Assembly: GCA_022821645.1 (NCBI GenBank)
Contig: JAJEDE010000015.1
Coordinates: 62,001-126,000 of the forward strand
Direction: 5' to 3'
Origin: Chloroflexota bacterium
Lineage (GTDB): Bacteria; Chloroflexota; UBA11872
DNA: 64,000 bases
Shown: positions 18,980 to 27,720 of the stretch, piece after piece
How the letters are laid out: every line of letters starts with the position of its first letter
How positions within the stretch are numbered: position 1 is the stretch's first letter
The notes under the pieces: model-generated
The model's database searches: none
What the model was told of the DNA's origin: nothing
Seen by the model: only the letters and a program-made list of their open reading frames with translations
Program-made: the position numbers and the translations under genes

Positions 18980-19240
18980 ATGAAGGTCAAAGAGGTCGTA
19001 TCAACCGGCGACTGGAAGCAGCGGCCGCAGCGTTCTCGTCGCATCAGCCCTGAGATTCGCGAGATTGTCGACCGTCTGGATAAGACATCGCGTGGCGAAT
19101 GGGTAGTCATCAGCCTCTCGGAGCAAGAGAAGAAGCGTCAGCCCACGATTCGCGGCCGCATCCAATCGGCTGCCGCCCAGTCCGGCTTCAAGGTTCAGTT
19201 CGAAATGCGGGCGGGCGACCTGGGCGTCCAGAAGGCGTAA
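18980..19240 (+). CDS. Small basic protein of unknown function
   Basis: An 86-residue, basic, soluble-looking protein without a recognisable family. The middle (EIREIVDRLDKTSRGEWVVI) suggests helix-strand structure, and the high Arg/Lys/Gln content would suit nucleic-acid binding, but that is a guess. ATG 18980 has AGGAG and GGAGA upstream at suitable spacing. It stands alone between the pyr operon and a large hairpin, with its own likely promoter, so it is probably a single-gene transcript. Confidence 0.6.
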   Translation: MKVKEVVSTGDWKQRPQRSRRISPEIREIVDRLDKTSRGEWVVISLSEQEKKRQPTIRGRIQSAAAQSGFKVQFEMRAGDLGVQKA

Positions 19241-19300
19241 ACCAGTCTCGGCGGCCATAGGCCGTCGGAATTAGGAAAGCTCCGAATAGGTAGGTCGGCC

Positions 19301-19358
19301 GCGCCCCCATCCGTTCGTCCTGAGCTTGTCGAAGGAGTTGTCGAACGGATGGGGGCGC
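19301..19358. repeat. Large hairpin: 17 bp perfect inverted repeat around a TGAGC-TGTCGAA element
   Basis: Arms 19301-19317 (GCGCCCCCATCCGTTCG) and 19342-19358 are exact reverse complements. The 24 nt between them contains TCCTGAGCTTGTCGAAGGA, itself a small hairpin (TCCT/AGGA). A related element is at 40735-40757. It lies between convergent genes (the 86-residue gene and the minus-strand subunit gene), so it may also act as a two-way transcription stop, though no T-tract is present. Confidence 0.75.
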
Positions 19359-19394
19359 ATGTCGGCAACGGTGTCCGATTTGTTCAGAGGTTCT

Positions 19395-19853
19395 TTAGAC
19401 GCGGCGCCAGGTCCGGTTGCGCTGGCGCACGCCTTCGAGCAGCGCAGAGTCGAAGGTTCGCGCTTGCGTGAATCCTTCGGGCTGCGGATTCTCGGGCGTG
19501 AAGCCCAAGGCACGGCGCACCTTGGGGCACGTGTAGTGCGCGTTGTACGTCTGTGTCACCAGAGCGGTGAAGACTTCGGGTTGGGCGGCCTCAACCGTTC
19601 GCAAGATGTCGGGTCGGGTCGCCGGATCGCATGCAAGAAAACCGCGCGCGCCGGCGGCGATATCGATCGCCCGCAGCGCGTTGAGCACCGGCCGCCGGAC
19701 GTCGGGGCGCTCGGCCAGGATGGCGTCCAAGCGCTGGGCGCCGCCGGCCTCGCCGGCTCCCGGCTGCTCGCCGTCGGGCGGGATGATCTCGTCGAGCACG
19801 GCCGTCGCCAGGCGTAACTGCTCGTCCGTCAGGAAGCGCAACTCGGCGTTCAT
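19395..19853 (-). CDS. Gluconate 2-dehydrogenase subunit 3 family protein
   Basis: A 152-residue helical protein with FLTDEQLRLATAVLDEIIPPDG at the N-terminus, the pattern of the Gluconate_2-dh3 family: small subunits that accompany GMC flavoprotein dehydrogenases. It follows the GMC gene with a 4 bp overlap (ATGA), which supports a two-subunit enzyme. Many family members carry a Tat signal; none is visible here, so the complex may stay in the cytoplasm or use another route. Confidence 0.75.
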   Translation of the reverse strand: MNAELRFLTDEQLRLATAVLDEIIPPDGEQPGAGEAGGAQRLDAILAERPDVRRPVLNALRAIDIAAGARGFLACDPATRPDILRTVEAAQPEVFTALVTQTYNAHYTCPKVRRALGFTPENPQPEGFTQARTFDSALLEGVRQRNRTWRRV

Positions 19854-21496
19854 GCGGCGACCTCGCGGTGATGGGCGCCGATCCAGCTGGCCGTGCGCAG
19901 GGCCAGCGCCTGAATCGTGCTCGTGGGGTTGACCGGCGCGCCGGTGACGAACAGGCTGGCGTCGACCACGAATAGATTCGGCACGTCGTGGGCCCGGCCC
20001 CAGGCGTCAACGACCGAGGTTTCCGGGTCGTTGCCCATTCGCGCTGTGCCCATCAGATGCCAGCCCGACTCGGGAACGCATGGCAGCTCCCGGACCTCAT
20101 GCGCGCCGGACGCTTCGAGGAGCTCACGCGCCCGCGCGACCACGAAATCGATCGCGCGCCGGGTGTTGTCGCTCAGCGTGTAGCTGATCTTCGGCGCCGG
20201 GATCCCGTGGCTGTCGGTGAGGGTGTCGTCCAGCGTGACCCGATTGTGAAGCTCCGGCAGATCCTCGGTCATCGCGGTGATCGACAGCGTGCGGCCGAGC
20301 CGCTTGCGCATCACGCGGTGGTGATCGGCGCCCCAGGGCACACGGTGCGCCGTGAATCCCCCGAGCGCCGTGGTCAGCGGGCCGAAATCGTGATGCAACT
20401 GCATCTGGCATCCCCGGACGAAGCCTCGCGCCGGCTCGGACTCGTAGAACTCCTGGCAGTGGAGCAACACGCCGAGCGGACCCTGATAGCCCACGAGATC
20501 TTCGTCGAACTCACCGCTGACGAAGCCGATGGGATGAAACATCAGGTTTCGGCCGACGTATCCGCTGGAGTTGGCCAGCCCGTCGGGAAATAGCGACGAG
20601 GCGGAGTTGAGCAGCAGACGCGGCGTGCCGACGCCGTTGCACGCCATCACCACCGCGCGCGCGGCATGATGTCGCGCCACGCCGTCCCGGTCGTAGTAGA
20701 CCGCGCCCGACGCGCGGCCCCGGGCATCCACCGTGATCTCGCGCACGCGGGCGTGCGTCACCAGGCGCGCGCCATGGTCCAGCGCCTTGGGCCAATAGGT
20801 GACATGGGCGCTCGACATGGCGCCGTTGGGGCACCCCAGGTCGCACGGTCCGCAGCGGTTGCACACGTCGCGGCCGTCGCCGTAGGGCGCGGTGAGCAGC
20901 GCGCCGTCGGCCGGCCACCAATGCCAGCCGAGCTTCTCGAGTCCGCCAATGAAGACGTGGGCGGCGTCATCGAGCGCGACCGGCGGCAGCGGCCGCGGGC
21001 CGCGCGGGGGATTGGCCGGATCGCCGTTGAGTCCGGCCACGCCGACGTTGATGTCGTTCTCCTCGTAGAAGGGCTCCAGGTCCTCGTAGGCAATGGGCCA
21101 GTCGTCGGCCACCCCGTCGAGGGTGCGCACGCGGAAGTCGGATGGCCGAAATCGCGGGAAGTGGCCCGCCCAGTGGATCGTGCTGCCGCCCACGGCGTTG
21201 AACATGAGCGGCGCAATCGGCGTGTCGGCATTGTTGAGCGGGTAGTCCTCGGGCCGCCCGCGCACGTTGGGATCGTTGGAGAAATCGGTCTGCCGATGCA
21301 TCTCCCAGTCCGGCAGCTCGTGCGGATAGTCGGTGGGATCCAGCCATCCGCCCTGCTCCAGGCAGGTGACCCCGATGCCGGCCCGAGCCAGGGACCAGGC
21401 CACGGCGGCGCCCGACGCGCCGGCGCCGATGATCAACACGTCGGTGGCGTCGCGGTCGTGTGACATATCGCTGGGCTCGTAGGCGAGACGGCTCAT
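19850..21496 (-). CDS. GMC-family FAD oxidoreductase with a four-cysteine cluster motif
   Basis: A 548-residue flavoenzyme of the glucose-methanol-choline family. The FAD-binding GAGASGAAVAWSLA follows a short N-terminus, GGSTIHWAGHFPR is the family signature region, and the C-terminal domain has GTARMGNDPETSVVD and VDASLFVTGAPVNPTSTIQALALR. Residues 212-222 read C-x2-C-x2-C-x3-C followed by P, a ferredoxin-like spacing that in this subgroup probably holds an iron-sulfur cluster. Substrate is likely a sugar, sugar acid or alcohol; electrons would pass to the small subunit partner. ATG 21496 was kept; ATG 21466 is possible and closer to the FAD motif. Confidence 0.88.
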   Translation of the reverse strand: MSRLAYEPSDMSHDRDATDVLIIGAGASGAAVAWSLARAGIGVTCLEQGGWLDPTDYPHELPDWEMHRQTDFSNDPNVRGRPEDYPLNNADTPIAPLMFNAVGGSTIHWAGHFPRFRPSDFRVRTLDGVADDWPIAYEDLEPFYEENDINVGVAGLNGDPANPPRGPRPLPPVALDDAAHVFIGGLEKLGWHWWPADGALLTAPYGDGRDVCNRCGPCDLGCPNGAMSSAHVTYWPKALDHGARLVTHARVREITVDARGRASGAVYYDRDGVARHHAARAVVMACNGVGTPRLLLNSASSLFPDGLANSSGYVGRNLMFHPIGFVSGEFDEDLVGYQGPLGVLLHCQEFYESEPARGFVRGCQMQLHHDFGPLTTALGGFTAHRVPWGADHHRVMRKRLGRTLSITAMTEDLPELHNRVTLDDTLTDSHGIPAPKISYTLSDNTRRAIDFVVARARELLEASGAHEVRELPCVPESGWHLMGTARMGNDPETSVVDAWGRAHDVPNLFVVDASLFVTGAPVNPTSTIQALALRTASWIGAHHREVAA

Positions 21497-21542
21497 GCTA
21501 GCGCGTCGCGCGCGGTCACCGGCGAGGTGGGCGCAGGGCTAT

Positions 21543-21564
21543 CCCAGGCTGCACGCAGCCTGGG
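21543..21564. repeat. Perfect 10 bp hairpin between two minus-strand genes
   Basis: CCCAGGCTGC (21543-21552) and GCAGCCTGGG (21555-21564) are exact complements with a 2 nt centre. It sits in the 93 bp gap between the 78-residue gene and the GMC gene. It could end transcription from upstream, but there is no T-tract. Confidence 0.5.
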
Positions 21565-21589
21565 CCACCGGAATTGGCGCGCGGCCCTA

Positions 21590-21826
21590 CTAGTTCGCGT
21601 CGTCGACGTCGGGCTGGCGGGCGGCTGTGCCGCGCCGGCCTTCGAGAACCTCCATCGCCAGCAGCACCGTCTCGTAGGCCTCGGTCGCCCGACGGCCGTC
21701 GTCATCGCTGAACTGTGGCGGCAGGCGTTCGAAATCGCCGTCCGCCATCTGCGCGATCTTGCGCTGGAGCCAGCCTCGCAGGCGCTCCCACTGGTCGGCG
21801 GCGCGCGGGTCGGCGCTGGAGGCCAC
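21590..21826 (-). CDS. Small acidic protein of unknown function
   Basis: A 78-residue protein with helical, charged sequence (ADQWERLRGWLQRKIAQMADGD; later YETVLLAMEVLEGRR). No family is recognised. GTG 21826 lies only 4 nt after the stop of the nucleotidyltransferase gene, which points to translational coupling. A longer frame upstream is antisense-style arginine-rich reading of the neighbouring gene and was dropped. Confidence 0.55.
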   Translation of the reverse strand: MASSADPRAADQWERLRGWLQRKIAQMADGDFERLPPQFSDDDGRRATEAYETVLLAMEVLEGRRGTAARQPDVDDAN

Positions 21827-21830
21827 GGCG

Positions 21831-23213
21831 TTAGGCCTTGGCCGATGCGGTCGGTACGCCCGATTCGCGCTCGACCAGCTCGCGCGCGATCTCCGTCGCA
21901 CCTTCGGTGTCGTCCGGGGCCAGCTCACCGTCGAGCACGAGATTGAGCAAGTGCTGCTTGACGGGCTTGATCCATGGGCCGGGCGGGCGCTGGAACAGCT
22001 CCATGAGGGCATGGCCGTCCAGGGGGCTGTCGAGGGCGGTGACGTCCTGCTCGGCCATCAAGCTGTCGCAGCGCGCCCGCAGCTCGGCCACGCGCGCGAG
22101 TCCCGTTTCGATGCGCCGCGGCCGATAGCTGGTGATGTCGGCCCGCGAGAGGGCGATCAGGTTGTCGAGCTCCTCGCCGGCTTCGCGGATGAAGCGCCGC
22201 ACCGCGCCGTCCGTCCAGGTCGGCTCGTAGCCGTTGGCGCGCATGTGCAGCGCCACGATGTGCGAGACGCGATCGGTCAGCCGGTTGTCGGCGCGCAGTC
22301 GCTCCAGGATGACGCGCGCCATGCGGGAGCCGACCTCGGCGTGGCCGTAGAAGTGCACGCGCCCGCGGCGCACGGACTTGGTGGCGGGCTTCGCCACGTC
22401 GTGCAGCAGGGCGCCCCAGCGCAACTCCAGGCGATTCGGCGTCCGGGCGAGCACCCGCATGGTGTGGGCAAAGACGTCCTTGTGCTCATGCCGCTCGTCC
22501 TGAACGGTGGATTGCATGGCGATCATCTCGGGAATGACGAAGTTCATCAGCCCCAGCTCCAGCAGGGCGATGATGGCTAGATGCGGTCGATCCGACGCCA
22601 TGATGAGGTGCATTTCGGCGCCGATCCGCTCGGCGCTGATCGTCCCCAGCCCCGTGGCCTGGCGGCGCATGGCGGCCATGGTGTCTCCGTCGATCGTGAA
22701 TCCGAGCTGAGCGGCGAAGCGCACGGCCCGCAGCACGCGCAGGGGATCTTCGCGGAATCGGTCGTCGGGGGTGCCCACGGCCCGGATTACGCGCCGCGCG
22801 ATGTCGCCAAGCCCGCCCAGCGGGTCGAAGATGCGGCCCGTGGCGATGTCCTGCGTGATGGCGTTCACCGTGAAGTCGCGGCGCGAGAGATCGCCCTCCA
22901 GCGAGTGGCCGAAGGTGACGGCTGGCTTGCGCGAGCCGGGTTCGTAGGTCTCCGACCGATAGGTCGTGACCTCGACCGGCATCTCGCCGAAGACCGCACC
23001 GATGGTGCCGAAGCGCTCGCCGACGGCATAGATATGGTCGGCGCCGGCGCGGCGCAGCAACACCTTGATCTCCGGCGGTCGCGCGTCGGTGGTGAAATCC
23101 AGGTCCGTCGACTCGCGCCCGAGGACTCGGTCGCGCACCGGTCCGCCGACCAGATAGAGGGCAAACCCCGACCGCTGAAATGCTTGCGCGAGGCGCCCGA
23201 TGGGGTTATTCAC
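21831..23213 (-). CDS. cca: CCA tRNA nucleotidyltransferase / poly(A) polymerase family with HD domain
   Basis: A 460-residue class II nucleotidyltransferase. The head has GGPVRD and the two catalytic aspartates in DLDFTT, then RRDFTVNAI, DPLGG and EDPLRVLRAVRFAAQLGF, all core signatures. An HD domain follows (LRWGALLHDVAKP, HAEVGSRMA). Such proteins add or repair the CCA end of tRNA, or one part of it; motifs alone do not separate full CCA-adding from A-adding enzymes. The GTG start at 23213 is just before the conserved fold. It lies 15 bp after the VWA gene. Confidence 0.92.
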   Translation of the reverse strand: MNNPIGRLAQAFQRSGFALYLVGGPVRDRVLGRESTDLDFTTDARPPEIKVLLRRAGADHIYAVGERFGTIGAVFGEMPVEVTTYRSETYEPGSRKPAVTFGHSLEGDLSRRDFTVNAITQDIATGRIFDPLGGLGDIARRVIRAVGTPDDRFREDPLRVLRAVRFAAQLGFTIDGDTMAAMRRQATGLGTISAERIGAEMHLIMASDRPHLAIIALLELGLMNFVIPEMIAMQSTVQDERHEHKDVFAHTMRVLARTPNRLELRWGALLHDVAKPATKSVRRGRVHFYGHAEVGSRMARVILERLRADNRLTDRVSHIVALHMRANGYEPTWTDGAVRRFIREAGEELDNLIALSRADITSYRPRRIETGLARVAELRARCDSLMAEQDVTALDSPLDGHALMELFQRPPGPWIKPVKQHLLNLVLDGELAPDDTEGATEIARELVERESGVPTASAKA

Positions 23214-23228
23214 AGGACTGAGACGTTG

Positions 23229-25877
23229 CTAGGGGCGCTGTCGGAAGCGCGGCAGGCGGCGCAGCGAACGAAGCGCCGTACGCAGCGATTCTACACGCTC
23301 TCGAAGCTGGCCCCAGACCTCGCGCGGTGTGCCGCGAACCCGGCGAACGCCGACGTCGGCCACGGCGCACAGCAGGCCGATGGTGAGAAACAGCGGCCAT
23401 CCCAGGTGCTGACCCCCGGGCGTGGCGCGGAGGGCGGTGCGGGCAAGATCCGTCGGCGTCTCGACCACCGCGCCGCCCGTGGCCGCCGCGATGCGGCGCA
23501 GCGTGGCCATGTTGGGCTCAATGCTGCGGAACTCCGCGCGCGCCGGCACCACGAGCGATGTCTGGCTGCTCGCCACCAGCGCCCCGGCGGCGCGTTGCTC
23601 GATCTGGACCTCGTAGACGCCTGGCGGAGGACTGGCCGTGTCGAGCGTGTAGCGGCCGGGCGCGGATTGACCCGCGGTGTAGGCCAACTCCTGCCTGCTA
23701 GGTGCGATCAGCCGCACGCTCGTGTCGAGCCCGTTCCGAAAGCTTCCATCGGACTCCAGCGAATCGATCGTGATCGTGGTGCGCTCGGCCGTGGCCTCCA
23801 CGACCGGATGCAGGCCCTCCGCGAGCGTTCCGTCGGGCGCCGGCATGACCCAGTCCACCGCCTGGCGCAGATAGGCGTTGAACATGGCCCATTGGGTCCA
23901 ATCCTCGGCCCAATCGCCTCCAAGATCCGACGTCCAGGCCACCGCGCGACCGCGGCCGAACTGCCACTGCGCCAGGATGGGATCGTTGCTGTCGGAGGCC
24001 AGCACGACCTCGGCCGTGGGCTTGGCTCGCGTACGGACGTATCCCGTCAGGTTGGGCAGCGCCTGTCCCTGAAGCTCGCCGGAAAAGACCGGGCTGGCAG
24101 TCTGGAGCCGCGGCTGAAACTCCCGCTCGACGATGGCGAACTCGCCGGCCAACTGGGTCTCTTGCGTCAGGACTCGCGGCAGGTCGCTTGCCGTGGGCGC
24201 GAAGTAGTAGCGGCCGTTGCCCAGTCGCGCCATCTCGGTCAGCAGCTCCTTATCCGCGTCCTCCCCGATGGCGATGGACGAGATGGTGATATCGCGCCGA
24301 CGCATGGAGCGGGTCATCGCGTCAAAGTCGCCGCGGTGGGCTTTGCCGTCCGTCAGCAGGATCACGTGCTTGACGGAGGCATCGACCCGTTGCAATCGCT
24401 CGCGGGCGGTGTACATGGCCAGGAACAGGTCGGTCAGGTTGCCGATCTGAATGCGCTGGATGGCGTCGACCACGCTCGAAAGGTCGGCGCCGCTTTCCAT
24501 GGCGCGCGGCGGGACGATCCACTGCGTGTTTTCGTCGAAGGCGATCACGCCGATGATGTCGCCCTCGTCCAGCACCTCGACCGCCTCCACTGCCGCCTCG
24601 ATGGCGAGGTCGATCTTGACCTTGTCGTCGGGCGTCTCCCGCGACATGCTCGACGACCGGTCGATCAGCAGCACGATGGCCAGGCGGGGGTCGGGCCGTG
24701 CCTCGGTCGGGTTCGACCACACGGGCAGCACCTCATCCAGCGGCGTGCCTTCGTACCCGCCGGCGGCGTAGCTCCGGGCGCCGCCGGTCACCACGAGGCC
24801 ATAGCCGTCGCGCACGTATTCGCGCAGCGAGGCCATCAGGGCGGGACTCAGCGATTCCGCGGCGGTATCGGCCATCACGACGGCGTCGAAATCTCGGAGC
24901 GCCGAGGACTCGAGGTCCGCCGGGCGGACCGGGGTGATGTCCAGGCCGGACGCCGCGAGCGCGCCTTGCATCGCCGGCGCCACGGCGTCGCCGACGAGCA
25001 GAATCGATCCCGCGGGCTGCACCCACGTGGCGGCCTCGGCCACGTTGTTGGCCCGCCGCACGTCGGCGTCCTCCAGCAACTCCGCCCGCAGGCGGTGAAA
25101 GCCGTCGGGCAGGCCGGTGAGATCCGCGATGAAGGTCTGGCGACCCGGACGAAGCTCGACCTGGGCGTCGCTGAGCAGCGTGCCCGCGCTCCACAGCCGG
25201 AGTCGCGCGCTGGTGAGGCGGCCCGACACGACCGTGATCTGCGCCTGGGCCGCGGCGCCCCGGCGCACCGCGTGCGGCACGTCGAGGCCGTCAATGGCGA
25301 GGTCGGTGCCGGCCTCGCTCGCCACCGGCATCGGGGAGACCGTGACGCCCCGAACGACCGCCGCGTTGATCGCCGCGTCGAGATTGCCCGCCGTTGGGTT
25401 GCCGTCGGTGACGAGCACGATCCGGCCCTCACGTTCCGGCGGCACGAGGGCCAGGGCCGCCGAGAGGCCCTGCGCCAGGTCCGTCGCGTCGGTCGGCACC
25501 GCTGCCGTGAGCGGCGGGGCCTCCTCCAGGCGATCGGGTGAGGCGAGCACCGCGGCGCGGCCGGCGAATTGGACGACGCCGACCGGCGTATCGGAGCTGA
25601 AGGCCCGTGCGAAGTCTTCAACCTGCCCCATGGCCAGGGCCTGATCGGCCAGCGGCACGCTGGCCGACGTGTCAACGGCGAAGATCGTGACGGGTGGCCC
25701 GCTGCCGCCTCCGGGTCCGGCAAGCGCCACCACGATGGCCGCAATGGCCACCGAGCGCAGAATTGCGGCCACGGCTGTGCGCCGCCGCGAGAGTCGGGCG
25801 CGGCTCGCGTGCGTCATCCAGACACAGAGCGGGATGAGCGCCAGGAAGGCGAGCAGCCAGATGCGGTCCAGCGTCAT
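23229..25877 (-). CDS. Large membrane protein with two von Willebrand A domains
   Basis: An 882-residue protein. Two N-terminal membrane helices (about 5-20 and 40-55) precede a first VWA domain starting IFAVDTSASV and a glutamine-amidotransferase-like segment. A second VWA domain has the complete metal-ion site IVLLIDRSSSMS and continues VILLTDGKA. Late segments (FGRGRAVAWTSDLGGDW) match BatA/ABC-associated membrane proteins, and a C-terminal helix is visible. It closes the MoxR cluster, 4 bp after the BatA-like gene. Expected to work at the cell envelope with the AAA ATPase; the client is unknown. Confidence 0.88.
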   Translation of the reverse strand: MTLDRIWLLAFLALIPLCVWMTHASRARLSRRRTAVAAILRSVAIAAIVVALAGPGGGSGPPVTIFAVDTSASVPLADQALAMGQVEDFARAFSSDTPVGVVQFAGRAAVLASPDRLEEAPPLTAAVPTDATDLAQGLSAALALVPPEREGRIVLVTDGNPTAGNLDAAINAAVVRGVTVSPMPVASEAGTDLAIDGLDVPHAVRRGAAAQAQITVVSGRLTSARLRLWSAGTLLSDAQVELRPGRQTFIADLTGLPDGFHRLRAELLEDADVRRANNVAEAATWVQPAGSILLVGDAVAPAMQGALAASGLDITPVRPADLESSALRDFDAVVMADTAAESLSPALMASLREYVRDGYGLVVTGGARSYAAGGYEGTPLDEVLPVWSNPTEARPDPRLAIVLLIDRSSSMSRETPDDKVKIDLAIEAAVEAVEVLDEGDIIGVIAFDENTQWIVPPRAMESGADLSSVVDAIQRIQIGNLTDLFLAMYTARERLQRVDASVKHVILLTDGKAHRGDFDAMTRSMRRRDITISSIAIGEDADKELLTEMARLGNGRYYFAPTASDLPRVLTQETQLAGEFAIVEREFQPRLQTASPVFSGELQGQALPNLTGYVRTRAKPTAEVVLASDSNDPILAQWQFGRGRAVAWTSDLGGDWAEDWTQWAMFNAYLRQAVDWVMPAPDGTLAEGLHPVVEATAERTTITIDSLESDGSFRNGLDTSVRLIAPSRQELAYTAGQSAPGRYTLDTASPPPGVYEVQIEQRAAGALVASSQTSLVVPARAEFRSIEPNMATLRRIAAATGGAVVETPTDLARTALRATPGGQHLGWPLFLTIGLLCAVADVGVRRVRGTPREVWGQLRERVESLRTALRSLRRLPRFRQRP

Positions 25878-25881
25878 GGCG

Positions 25882-27720
25882 CTAGCGCAATCCGCGCACG
25901 CGGTGAAACCACCACCACTCGGCGATCAGGAAGAACAACGCCAGCGCGGCGAAGACCGGCCACAGCCGGACGGTCTCCGGCACGCCCGCGGTCGCGCCGG
26001 CCGTGGGCGCCGCGGCCCCCGTCATGGTCTGGGCGGAACCTGCGCCAAGCTCTCCCTCGGGCGGCTCGACCACCAGGCGTGTCTGCGCCAGCACCTGTCC
26101 ATCGCGGTATTGCCGCACGACGTAGGTCCCAATCTCGCCCGCGTCGAGCACCGCCGGGGCGGTGACCGGAAACTCGCTCCGGGCTCCGCTCGGGTGAACC
26201 ACCTCGAAGGTGTCGGCCAGCGGGTGCGGAATCAACCGTGCGGGCCGATCGGGGCTGAGCGGCGCATCGCCCCCGCGCGGGTTGAACGGATCGGCCCACT
26301 GCAGGACGTTGCTCCAGAGCACGGGGTACCAGGGGGCGATGGTCGCGCTCGGAGACAGCAGATCGAGCCCGATCAGCACCAGCCGACGCCGGTCCATGAC
26401 GCCGTGGGCCAGCACGGCGCCGCCGTCGACGTCCAGGTCGACCGCCATCTCGGCGGGCGCTCCATAGCGCCGTGCCCGCGGCAGGGCGATTTCGATCGGG
26501 TCCACGTGCCGCAGCAGCACGCTGTCCCGGGCGGCGCGGGGCGCGGACTCCAGCGCGGGGAGCTCCTGCATTCCGAGCGCCTCGACATCCGGCGGGTTCA
26601 CCAACACCACCGAGGCGTTGGGCAGAAATTCGGGCAGCCAGCCCTGGAACACATAGACGTCGTGCGGGCGCTCGGTGTCGAACTCGGCCGGCGTTCCGCC
26701 CGCCGCCGTGACCCTGGCCGACGCCTGCAGCGCCCGGACGATCGGCTCGGTCTCCTCGCCGACGACGAGGACCCGCAGGTTCCGCGGATCGCTCAACTCC
26801 GCATACGCGGTGTTGTCCAGCGCCAGACCGTCGTCGCCGCGCACCACCGTGGCGGAGTAGCCCGGCGCCGCGCCGAGATCTTCGATGAGCAGGGTCTCCC
26901 GGGCGCGGGGCTCGACGGTCAGCTGGCGCTCGGCAACGCCGATGCCGGCCGCATCGATGCGCACCGCAACGTCGGCCGCGCGCGTGCCGTCGTTGCGAAT
27001 CACCACCAGGCCCTGGACGCCCCGCGCCTCCGCGAACTCCCGGCGCACGGAAAACTGCTCCAGCGCCACATTGGCCGCGTCCCCCGCCACGATGAACGCC
27101 GTCACGTCGTCGTAGGCGCGGCCCGGCGGCAGCTCGAAGGCGCCGTCGCTGAACAGCGCCACCATGCCGCCGGTGGCCGGCGGCGCCAGGGACAGCGCAA
27201 TGTCCAGGGTGCCTGGGATCGCGCCCTCGGCGGCCGTTGGCCGAATGCCGTCGATCGCGGCCTCGATCTCGAATCGGTTGGCGCTATGCGTCACTAGGGG
27301 CCGCGGCGCGCCTTCGGCGCTGAGCACCGACACGCGAACGTCGGCGGGCAACGTGCGTACGAACGCGATCGCCTGATCCTTGGCGGCCTCGATCCGGGGG
27401 CGGCCCACGTCGGCGATCTGCATGGACATGGAGGCGTCCAGCACCACCGCCACCGGCGGTCCGACGGTGCGCGTGCCGGTGCACTCGGGCCGTGCCAGCG
27501 CCAGGGCCAGGGCCGCGACCAGGAGCAGCTGGAGAATCAGCAGCAGGTGGCGCTTGAGCCAGTCGAGCCACGATTCGTCGCGCTCGCGCTGCAACGTCCG
27601 CCGCCACAACAGCAGCGACGCCACGGCGACCCGTTGCCGCTTCGGCCGCAACAGGTAGAACAGCCCAACCAGCGCCATGAGCGCCAGCCATCCGAAGGCG
27701 AGCGGCGCGGCCCAGGTCAT
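25882..27720 (-). CDS. BatA-like membrane protein with VWA domain
   Basis: A 612-residue protein with the BatA N-terminal pattern: a first helix (LAFGWLALMALVGLFYLLRP), the cytoplasmic RVAVASLLLWRRTLQRE, a second helix, then a VWA domain with VAVVLDASMSM. The middle is beta-rich and the C-terminus (LWPVFAALALFFLIAEWWWF) is a membrane anchor. I placed the start at ATG 27720, which overlaps the DUF58 stop (ATGA); a longer frame to 27840 is antisense reading. Part of the MoxR-DUF58-VWA set found in many bacteria and linked to envelope stress or complex assembly. Confidence 0.88.
   Translation of the reverse strand: MTWAAPLAFGWLALMALVGLFYLLRPKRQRVAVASLLLWRRTLQRERDESWLDWLKRHLLLILQLLLVAALALALARPECTGTRTVGPPVAVVLDASMSMQIADVGRPRIEAAKDQAIAFVRTLPADVRVSVLSAEGAPRPLVTHSANRFEIEAAIDGIRPTAAEGAIPGTLDIALSLAPPATGGMVALFSDGAFELPPGRAYDDVTAFIVAGDAANVALEQFSVRREFAEARGVQGLVVIRNDGTRAADVAVRIDAAGIGVAERQLTVEPRARETLLIEDLGAAPGYSATVVRGDDGLALDNTAYAELSDPRNLRVLVVGEETEPIVRALQASARVTAAGGTPAEFDTERPHDVYVFQGWLPEFLPNASVVLVNPPDVEALGMQELPALESAPRAARDSVLLRHVDPIEIALPRARRYGAPAEMAVDLDVDGGAVLAHGVMDRRRLVLIGLDLLSPSATIAPWYPVLWSNVLQWADPFNPRGGDAPLSPDRPARLIPHPLADTFEVVHPSGARSEFPVTAPAVLDAGEIGTYVVRQYRDGQVLAQTRLVVEPPEGELGAGSAQTMTGAAAPTAGATAGVPETVRLWPVFAALALFFLIAEWWWFHRVRGLR

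Noticed and set aside
22581-25541. A 986-residue plus-strand open frame
   Set aside because: Antisense shadow of the VWA and nucleotidyltransferase genes, both of which have intact family motifs on the minus strand.
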